Source: Nissolia schottii (taxonomy: Eukaryota; Streptophyta; Magnoliopsida; Fabales; Fabaceae). From it: DNA of 64,000 nt. The stretch covers positions 456,211 to 520,210 of the forward strand of contig QANU01063982.1 of NCBI GenBank assembly GCA_003254905.1, read 5' to 3'. Shown piece after piece: positions 56,095 through 64,000 of this stretch; positions within the stretch are counted from its first letter, which is position 1; each line of letters starts with the position of its first letter. The notes below the pieces were generated by a model that worked only from the letters and a program-made list of their open reading frames with translations, ran no database searches and was not told where the DNA came from. Position numbers and translations under genes: made by a program.

Positions 56095-56240
56095 TGCCTA
56101 GAAAAACTATAGATGAAACTATTATAAGAGATTTGGAAATTAATGACTTGAATGCAGACTTAGTCCAAGACACTATGACGTTGCTTTATCTATGTAGCCG
56201 ATCTCACACAATAAGACAAGGCTTAGTTGTTGTTTTGTTT
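56095..56240 (+). mobile_element. RTE LINE 3' end fragment downstream of the receptor kinase
   Basis: Plus-strand words TTATAAGAGATTTGGAAATT, AATGACTTGAATGCAGACTT and AGTCCAAGACACTATGACG follow the 3' end of the RTE relic at 32365-32490 closely. The fragment ends in CTTAGTTGTTGTTTTG. It is 5'-truncated. Confidence 0.75.
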
Positions 56241-57380
56241 TGCCTAATGCTCTTATCTTTATGAGCCTTCACAATGATGTGGTTTGTTGTCTTGTAAACT
56301 AATATATCTTCTGAAGCTTCTTTCAGTTTCACTATCCTCCTATCATCTAGCATTTTACTAATTAATGATATTGGAGCATGAGTTCAAGGATGTAACATTA
56401 ACCTATTTTTAATTGAGGTGTCAAAATTATTAGAAATTGAGTTAATGGCCGTCAGCTTGCACTGACATTTGGCAATTTTACTTTCTCCTTTGCTTCCTTT
56501 TTCTTGGGCCACAGTCAACTTCTTCAAATATTCATGAACATTCTAGGAAAGGCTACGAAATCCAACGAAAATGCAGAATTTGATGGAGAATCATGTGGTC
56601 TCCAGAATTATCTTTTGGGAGTGTAAATTCAAAACATGTGCTGCATTGCTGGAATTAGTACTGTGCAACATAGTGTTTAAAAATACATTAAAAAAACAAG
56701 AAACTAATGGCTAACAATGTTCATGATGGAATGCATTAATGCAATTTTGTCAAAACATGCATAAATTGTCAAAACATGCATAAATGTGTTCCAAGGCCAT
56801 GCAAGAATTTATTGTGCAACAATAGATTGCATATTTCTCTTGTAGCTCAACTCTAGTTCATGACAGTTTTGTGCAATTAATTTAAGGGTTTAGGGTTTAG
56901 GCATGTTACTCTTGTTCATGTTGTGTGGATTCAATCTCCACAAGTTTAATAACCCCATGGCTATATAGGCCAAGATTAAGCATGAGTTGTTGCTTTGCAT
57001 CCGGCCTAGAAAAATTAAGGGCTGCATTTCTATAATCCTAAACATGCTTATATGTACAACAACAATAAAACCATAATGTAAGTTCAACCAACTTTCAGTA
57101 TTTATAATTAACATGGCTGCTGTTAGATATCGAAAAGCAAAATACCCTTAAGTTAAAAAGGAAACCACACTACATTTTATGCATTAGCTAACAGATCACC
57201 TAACTGATTAATAGATATGACAGTGCAGTCCATTGGCTAACGGAGAATATTGTCTAATTTTATAGATAAAGGCGTCTATAACTGTCGTTAGTTTTGTTAG
57301 TTAACAAATTTGTTGCCAATTCTACTTCATAATTAGTTTACCCAGCAATAGAATCTATTTCATGCATGTCTTGGATACAT
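56241..57380. other. Intergenic DNA between convergent genes
   Basis: The receptor kinase (+) and the B3 gene (-) converge on this stretch. No further gene is seen. A short CAAAACATGCATAAATTGT-type duplication lies at about 56753-56785. Confidence 0.4.
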
Positions 57381-57460
57381 AGCTACATTTCACAAACATA
57401 ATTTAGTTTAACCATCACATAGCTGCATTTCACAAACATAATTTAGTTTAACCATCATTT
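57381..57460. repeat. 40-bp tandem duplication just 3' of the B3 gene
   Basis: 57381-57420 and 57421-57460 are two near-identical copies of a unit starting AGCTACATTTCACAAACATA; they differ at a few positions. The repeat ends 9 bp from the stop codon, so it should lie in the 3' untranslated region. Confidence 0.9.
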
Positions 57461-57469
57461 GCTCCCGAA

Positions 57470-59199
57470 CTAAGCTCTCTTTCTAAAAAGCTTTAGAGCT
57501 GGTTTCTTCCTAGGATTTTTCAAAACATTAATGCTTCCTTCTTCAACTGGTTCAACTTTCTTTAAGCCCCTTTTGCGTCGGCTGGCCCCTCGTAGTTTGA
57601 CAAGATTATTTTCCGGAAGAAGCTGCTGACTATTGCCTGATTCACCAATTTCTTGTACAAAACTTTCTTCTGACTTTTTCTCCTCATTTGCTCGAGATTT
57701 ATTCTTTGTAGCTGCCTTTGGCTTCCCAGCTTCAACTTGTGCTTCCCCTTTAGACTTCTTTTGTGATTTTTTCTGAGAAAATTTAGTCCTCTTAGTTGGG
57801 CTCACCCCATTTGATTTGACTTCATCATCAATGCTACTTTCTGGCAGATTGTCCTGAGAACTCACATCATCATCAATGGACTGTTTTCTCTTTTTTGCCT
57901 TGTTGGATTCTGATTCAAGACTATTGCTAGCTTTTGGTGCTTTTGTTTCACATTTGTTTCCTTCTTCCTCAGAAATCTCCTTTACATCTTCTTCACTTGA
58001 TTCTGGAAATGCTCGAAGGATATAAATCTGCAGTAATGCCAGGTTAGGTTATATATCAAGTGACCAAAATGCATCACATTTTAAATTTTTGTCATATCCT
58101 CAACATGGTATACCCAATAAATAAAGCCTGGAAATGGATTTGAGATATCTAACAAAGGAGCTTAGACAACATGGTATTTGTTAAATATAAAAACCATACA
58201 ACCAAAAGCTTTCGAGAGAAATGGTTCTTGACATGGTATCAAAGTCTCAATGACCAAGTGATGTAGAATTCAATTCATGCCGGTTCTTCTAAAAAAAAGT
58301 CAAATTTCAGCACAAGGTATAAGGTCAGCATTGTACCTTGTCCATGCTTCCTAATGGGCTTTTGCATGAGGGGGCATGTTAAATGTCAAATCATATAATT
58401 GCTTCTACCCAATAACTTAAGCTTTTTGGTAAAATGATTCTTGACAGTATTTCAAGTTGGGATAACTCGAAGAAAGGACTCAGACCAAAATTCTGACTTA
58501 ATTGATAAACAATTTAATGGCAAGCAACAAAATGCTCATTTAAATCTCAATACAAAAGCAACAATAAATGAAAATGAGCACTAAAGATGTGGCTATGTGG
58601 TTAAACCATTGAGGTCTAATAGAAGGGTCAAATTCACATGAAAAGAGTCTAATGAATTCCTTGAAACACATGAAATTCGTTACCCTTTCGTTGTTCCTAA
58701 TCAGAATAATAAAGTACCAAATAGAACAGAAAAAAAAGGGGGGGACAAACATTGAGTCGAGGCTACAGCATGTATGTTTTGGAAGCAAAAAGAGGCTATG
58801 TTTTGCTCATGTACCCAATCATGAGAAACTCATGATTAATGAATGAAGCATAAATCTTGTCTTTTGTTGATTGTGATTCAAATTCAAAAGGCTATGAAAG
58901 AAACATAAATTCTGTCTGATTAATGATGGTGAGCAAGTTTAGCAAAATGGCAACCTTAAGGGAGTTGCAAGAGAATTGGTAACGAAGATTACCTTAAATC
59001 TTGCTGGTTCAACCAATTCAAAAACAAGTGCATCACCATCATCCAACTTGTGTTCCAATGCAAATGCTCTCCAACCACCACTAAGCCCGGCTCTATTGCC
59101 AATGTAAACAGCCTCATATTCTGAACCATTTTCATCCTCTAAAATCATATTATGCACAGTTTTTGGAAGATGTTCCTCACAAAATCTCGAAGGAAGACC
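57470..59199 (-). CDS. B3-domain protein, 3' two exons only (At5g42700-like)
   Basis: Two exons are visible, read from high to low: 59199-58993 (69 codons) and 58027-57470 (186 codons with stop). The first gives most of a plant B3 DNA-binding domain: GLPSRFCEEHLPK, then EAVYIGNRAGLSGGWRAFAL and HKLDDGDALVFELVEPARFK. The second starts IYILRAFPESSEED, completing the fold, and continues as a Lys/Ser/Glu-rich nuclear-type tail (KRTKFSQKKSQKKSK; RRKRGLKK). Both junctions have good splice sites. Homologues carry an N-terminal basic region and the first B3 strands on upstream exons. None of these is found up to 64000, so the gene is incomplete here, broken, or interrupted by a rearrangement near 59481. 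Related proteins are nuclear and presumed transcriptional regulators. Confidence 0.85.
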
Positions 59200-59746
59200 C
59201 TATCAAAGTAAAGATGAGTCATAAAATAGTTATTAAGAAGTATGGTTCGGTACATTTATCAATAATCTAAGAGGTTGTTTGATTTGTTTTCTAGTTTTGA
59301 TTTTTATTGATTCAAATTAATACTTATAAAAAGACACCTTTGTTTTCATTTTGTTTCTTTTTTCAATGTTTCATATAGGAAATGGTGAAAAAGAAATAAA
59401 CATGTAAGGCACCCATGGTTACACAAAGGTTAGGGTGATAAAAGAATTAGTATGGGAAAAGAAGATTGTAGGGGGGGGGGNACAGAAGAGAAATTGAATG
59501 ATTCACATGAGATTAGCTCAGATCTGTCATTTGATTTCAACTTTGCATATAAGTTTCAACTTGCAAGTTGACAAAACCTAGCTCTCCAACTCAGGATCCT
59601 GTTCTGGGCATTTAAACTGACCTTTTATGTCTTCTTTCCTTAATTAAATTCTTTTTATTTATGGTCCATTTTTCAAGTATCGGCATCTTTTCACAAATAT
59701 TATTTTTGATATGTAACATGCATTTTCTTCATCTGGCTTATTTTAG
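59200..59746. other. Junction region with an N at 59481
   Basis: A run of ten G followed by one N (59471-59481) separates sequence next to the B3 exon from sequence that leads, through a pyrimidine-rich acceptor (TTATTTTAG), into the plus-strand copy of gene X. Neither gene's missing 5' exons are in this stretch. Confidence 0.5.
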
Positions 59747-60156
59747 GCAGAAGAGCTTGCAGCTGGTCAAGATGGTGAGTTCATATGACTGAGCATTTCA
59801 ATAACTTTCCTGGCAACAATTTTATTGCAAATTCATTGTATTTCTGTTCGTCTCAGATGGGAGATCCGATATTGGTCCCGGCCGTTTTAAAGGTGGAGGA
59901 ATTTACGCAAATGGGCAGTAAGCACTCTACCAATGTGTCTTTGGTTTAATCTTTGTCGAATTTAGTATTTTTCAGTTTATAGAAATCTGTTACAAATCTT
60001 TTCAAATATATGAAAAACATACTTTATGGATGGGACGAGCTGAGCTATCTGCTTGCGTACCATAGGGGTAAACCAAAGAAGGGAAGACCTAGAGATGCAA
60101 AGAGAATAAGGGTGTCAAGTGAACAAGATCTTGATTATGAAGACGATCCAGACTAG
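59747..60156 (+). pseudogene. Gene X, 3' exons, plus-strand copy
   Basis: I do not recognise the protein. Three exons fit in frame: 59747-59774, 59857-59917 and 60066-60156 (60 codons with stop). They encode AEELAAGQDDGRSDIGPGRF, then KGGGIYANGQ, then GKPKKGRPRDAKRIRVSSE, ending DLDYEDDPD. The mixed basic and acidic tail looks nuclear. The 5' part should lie to the left but is not found; that side holds the B3 gene on the other strand. It may be a truncated duplicate or the end of a real gene cut by a misjoin. The exonic frame itself is intact. Confidence 0.6.
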
Positions 60157-60589
60157 ACGTAGTGATCGAAAATGTTGATGCAACTTTATGTTAAACCTAG
60201 TGGAATGTTAATAGACAGGAAGAATCTGCTTTGATAATGAATGGAGGGCAGTTTTGTGTACATATTTAGGTCCCCCATGGTTGTGGATTTGGTACTAGAG
60301 GCATGTATGACATGTTCTGTTCTGGTTTGTAGTAAATGTTTCTGTGCACAATTTTCTTTTGACAAGTTTATGGTTGTTCTTTCTAGTAAATATTTTGTAC
60401 AAAGACAAATGTCATGCAGAAACTTTACATACCTTGTTTTTTTGGTATGAGTAACATAGCTCCTTGTCCTACACTATTCTTTTTCGATTAATTGTTCACT
60501 TTGAGATATGCACAAGTATTAAAAGATAATTGAAAATTATAATATTTTACAAAGTTTCTTCTATTTAATATCTTTAATTTTATATTTTC
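60157..60589. other. 3' flank of gene X, plus-strand copy
   Basis: Non-coding. The 69-residue frame at 60241-60450 has no domain and probably lies in the 3' untranslated region. Confidence 0.4.
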
Positions 60590-60736
60590 TCACATCCACT
60601 ATCCATTTACAAAGTTTATTTAATAAGGTATGGTAGGAAAGAAAGTAATTAATATTATCTAAATTTAATAAATGAATAATTATTTATAAAAATATCAGAA
60701 TTGAAATGTGGACAATGTATTAAGAAAGGAGGGAGT
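60590..60736. mobile_element. Stowaway-like MITE fragment (right half)
   Basis: Sequence towards GAAAGGAGGGAGTA resembles the right half of the element at 45509-45786 (shared AATAAGGTATG, AATTAATATT and AATAAATGAATAATT words). The left terminus is not recognisable. Confidence 0.45.
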
Positions 60737-61890
60737 ACAAACTTGTACCAACTAGCAAAAAATAATGATAACTTATTTCAATTTTGATGCTTAGAAATAG
60801 ACATGTTCGATTATGTATCATGAAATGATATTATATTCATAGAGGAATGTTTAGGAGACTTAATTCATCAACCTCTATAATGTATAAATACTTCATTTTT
60901 TCTCCATGTATACATATTGTATATGCGTTTGCATCCTATGTCGCTGCGTACATTTTTTTTTTACTTATCACAAATTTTTTGAATTTAAAGAAAATGTTGT
61001 TAATTCTATCTATTATCTTATTTAGTATAATCTTTCCATTCTAAAAGGTTTTGGAAGATTTAATTACAATTATGACATGTAAAAGATAGGACTAGGTCTC
61101 CAAAACTTTTTCTTTCTATTCCATCCAAAACAAAATTCACCTACATATATTTAGTTTCTAAAATTTAATAAGCTTTGACTAATCGGCTCAAGTGGAATCG
61201 ACCCAATTATGATGGTATGAAACAAGGGATTAACTATAACATGGAAAACAAACAATAAAAACCTAATTCAGTCAATGTCAAAACTAGTGGCGATTAAATT
61301 AGTTTTCAAGAAAAATAAAATCTGATCATAAAGTGTAGGGCAAGTTAATTGGAAGGATTTATAAAATAAATTGATTATTAACACATTATAGAATAGTTTG
61401 TTTAAAGAAGTTTAATTGCTATTTACCAATGGTGTAGAGTTTTAATACTGTTATCTATTTAAATTATAAAATAGTCAATTATTTTTATTTATGTAACAAA
61501 ATTTGATTGAATGTCAGTATTAAAAAATTTTACAATGTCTGTGTATAACAATAAAACTTGTAATTTAAATTAGTCCCTAATAAGATCATAAATAAAACAA
61601 ATAATTCCATTGAAATACTGAATTACCAACACAATTAGAACTAGCAGAAACCACATTAAAAGTTTTTTTTTAAGAAAAATCTATCATATTTAGATAATTT
61701 TTTTTTAACGAGACAGTAAAATTTAGTTATTTTTTTTTACGCACCAAAAAAAGGTGGTAAACTTTTTTAAATCTAAAATAAAAAATTCATTTTTAATTTT
61801 TACCGAAACTTAAAATAAGTTCATTCTCATTCTCTCTCTCTATATATGTGTATATATTTCATCCTTGCCTATACAGATTTTTTCGGATCA
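60737..61890. other. AT-rich spacer between the inverted gene X copies
   Basis: No gene seen; short frames near 60847-61044 are low-complexity. It separates the two inverted arms. Confidence 0.4.
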
Positions 61891-62235
61891 CTATGTTGGA
61901 TCGTCTTCATAATCAAGATCTTGTTCACTTGACACCCTTATTCTCTTTGCATCTCTAGGTCTTCCCTTCTTTGGTTTACCCCTATGGTACGCAAGCAGAT
62001 ATCTCAGCTCGTCCCATCCATAAAGTATGTTTTTTTCATATATTTGAAAAGATTTGTAACAGATTTCTATAAACTGAAAAATACTTAATTCAACAAAGAT
62101 TAAACCAAAGACACATTGGTTGAGTGCTTACTGCCCATTTGCATAAATTCCTCCACCTTTAAAACGGCCGGGACCAATGTCGGATCTCCCATCATCTTGA
62201 CCTGCTGCAAGCTCTTCTGCCGCTGGCGAGGTACC
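61891..62235 (-). CDS. Gene X, 3' exons, minus-strand copy
   Basis: Two exons, read from high to low: 62235-62132 (104 nt) and 61981-61891 (91 nt with stop). They join in frame to encode GTSPAAEELAAGQDDGRSD, then IGPGRFKGGGIYANGQ and the same GKPKKGRPRDAKRIR tail, ending EDDPT. Compared with the plus copy, the first exon here is continuous where the plus copy has an 82-bp intron and a further splice acceptor. The remaining intron is about 97% identical between copies. The acceptor CTGTATAG before 62235 is a plausible splice site, so 5' exons may lie beyond the MULE-like element and outside the window. Function unknown. Confidence 0.6.
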
Positions 62236-62276
62236 CTATACAGATATCATATTTTTAAACTCTTTTGGGTTAATTT

Positions 62277-63777
62277 AGTTTTTAATTCCTCGTAAATCAT
62301 GATTTTTTTTGTTTTTTAATCCCTCATAAATTTTTGTTAGGTTTTAGGTTATGCTATTAATTTATACTATTAATTATTGATATGACAGTTAATTTAATTA
62401 TGTGACAGTCACGTGTCACACATATAACTACTAAACCCAACCATTGATCCGCCCTGCCAAATTAATATCATACTCGTAATCCATGATCCTAAATTAAAAA
62501 ATATCATCATCATAACTATCATCACCCTCACCCTCTCTCACACCATCAGAACTCTCATCCTCATCACTACCCTCATCTTCATCACTATCTTCACTCTCAC
62601 CTACACTCTCTCCCAACTCCCTCACTCATGTGAACCCTATCATCATCATCATCACCATCCGCACCTCTCTTCACTCACACCTACACCATTCCACAACCTC
62701 ACCACCTGTACACTCATTGAAACAATGACATCCAGATCATGGAGTGGTGGGGTGGGTCATGGTGGACGTTGACATTGTTGAGCTCGTGGGAGATGGTGAG
62801 ACTGCCTCAATCGTCAACTCCTTCTTCAACCCTTCCAATTCATCATCTCCCCCCCCCCCCCNCCCCCAAACATCTATGCTAGGAAGAAGCAGTGACCATG
62901 GTTGTGGGTGACCTTTCTCTCCTCCGTAACAACAACCATATATTGTCCACGACAACAAGGGCTTTCCCCTGGCAAATGGTGGCCAACGCATGACACCTTC
63001 TCTACTTCTTCTTTTTTACATTTTTTTTCTAGATATGTATGTGTGTTGTTGTTGTTGATTTTTTATTTGTGTATTGGTAGATGACAAAATGGGGAAGGGG
63101 GTTGTTGCTGATGGAGAAAGGAGAGTTGTAGATTTGGGGATTTGAAAATTTTGATGTTGTTGATAATGATTCTAAGGGTTGTTGTTGTTGTTGTTTGATT
63201 TTGATGGAGTGATGCTGTTGTTGATGGTAGAGGTTTTGGCAAAGGTAGTGATGGTGGTAAGTTTTGATTTTTCTTTCTACCGATGGTTTTGATGTTGTTG
63301 TTGTTGTGGTGGTGACGGTGGATGTAGGTGGTGATGGTGAAAGTGAGCAAAGTTGTTATTATTGTTATTGTGATGGTGGCGGTGATGAGAGAATTGGAAA
63401 GGGAGGATTGAGAGAATGGGAGGGTGGGTTGTGAGTGGCGGCGAGGAGGAGGGCTGATGACAAGTCAGATGTGGGTGGGAGAGAGTCTTGGTGATGAGGT
63501 GGAAAGGATGAGCGGGGGACAAAGAGAAAGAAATGAGTTTATTTTATTTATTTTTTAATTCAATAATGGTTAGGATGAGTGAGGTGGATTGGTTTGAACA
63601 GTAGGTCAACTATGTTTTTTATATGTGATTAAGTTAACAATTATGTCTATGGTCTAAATAAATGATAGAGATTAAAACTTAACAAATTTTTTTATTAAAA
63701 AAATTTTCTAACAAAAATTTTGTAAGGAGTAAAAATCAAAATTTACTATTTAGGAAAGATTAAAAATTAAATTAACC
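62277..63777. mobile_element. MULE-like element with GGGTTAAATTTA-type ends, copy 2
   Basis: The left end GGGTTAATTTAGTTTTTAAT matches the right-end complement TGGTTAATTTAATTTTTAAT, continuing for tens of bases. Just inside is TGTGACAGTCACGTGTCACA, as in the 26234-26753 element. The interior (62500-63540) is CATCAT/CTCAC-rich then GTTGTTG/GGTGG-rich, giving His, Pro and Asn low-complexity frames. One N lies in a C-run at 62862. No transposase. It probably sits in an upstream intron of gene X or just 5' of it. Confidence 0.65.
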
Positions 63778-64000
63778 AAATTTATGAAAGATTTAAGTAA
63801 TATATATATGAAGCCTTCAGTTTAAACTTTATTACTACCCATATAATTTTGGAATTAAAAAAAAAAATCCTTAATAATCAATCAATGACGATAAAAAAAA
63901 AGACACATTCCTAATGGTTGCTGACATGACATGAGTTGCAAGCCAGATTTTTTTCCACTGCTCTGCCTATCATCAACTCTGTTCCAGAAATCCAGACACA
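63778..64000. other. Window end, no gene seen
   Basis: AT-rich and then more balanced sequence to the edge. 63930-64000 could be coding on either strand, but it is too short to judge. Confidence 0.3.

Noticed and set aside
59471-59481. Sequence gap of unknown size at the N
   Set aside because: Rejected as a proven gap: a single N next to a homopolymer can be just an uncertain base. It is reported instead as a possible misjoin.
62737-63522. Minus-strand frames rich in His, Pro and Asn
   Set aside because: Low-complexity interior of the MULE-like element; one frame runs through the N at 62862.

Overview
The window is AT-rich nuclear DNA from a flowering plant, most likely a eudicot and probably a legume. 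The evidence is GT-AG introns, plant-specific gene families (NPH3/RPT2, subfamily VIII LRR kinase, plant B3) and a dense load of plant transposons. Several of these look like repeats common in legumes, such as elements with GGGTTAAAT-type ends. The legume placement is an inference. No bacterial, organellar or CRISPR features were seen.

Host genes are few. (1) A complete NPH3/RPT2-family BTB protein gene lies on the minus strand at 10193-12198 (4 exons, 584 codons). (2) A complete LRR receptor kinase gene of the At1g06840-like VIII-1 type lies on the plus strand at 47462-55684 (20 exons, 943 codons, catalytic motifs intact). (3) The 3' part of a B3-domain protein gene lies on the minus strand at 57470-59199; its 5' exons are missing. 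(4) Two inverted copies of the 3' end of an unrecognised nuclear-type gene lie at 59747-60156 (+) and 61891-62235 (-), and they differ by the precise presence or absence of introns. The missing B3 5' exons and the missing 5' exons of the plus copy meet at a single N at 59481, which suggests a rearrangement or a misjoin.

The rest is mobile-element sediment. 0-10 kb: inverted-repeat elements, a degenerate ~20-bp tandem repeat, an L1 RNase H scrap, a tRNA-type SINE and a CACTA subterminal array. 12-20 kb: a broken Helitron helicase with an hAT-like insertion, microsatellites and MITEs. 20-35 kb: a 2,027-bp CACTA element with both ends and a 3-bp target duplication, a MULE-like element, a second CACTA array, an RTE LINE with RT motifs, a SINE and an hAT-like element. 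35-45.4 kb: two Ty1/copia fossils. One carries a SINE with a 17-bp target duplication. The other is split by two solo long LTRs (37702-40298 and 40516-44045), each with its own 5-bp target duplication. 45.5-47 kb: a Stowaway-like MITE and other repeats. 62.3-63.8 kb: a second, larger MULE-like element.

The most unusual signal is inside the second solo LTR, at 41657-41870. Eight consecutive units share an 11-nt core (CACGTCTGGGG in seven of them), and each is flanked by short arms that differ from unit to unit yet stay complementary within the unit. This is the covariation expected of an array of selected hairpins. The first solo LTR has its own hairpins at a comparable distance from its 3' end.
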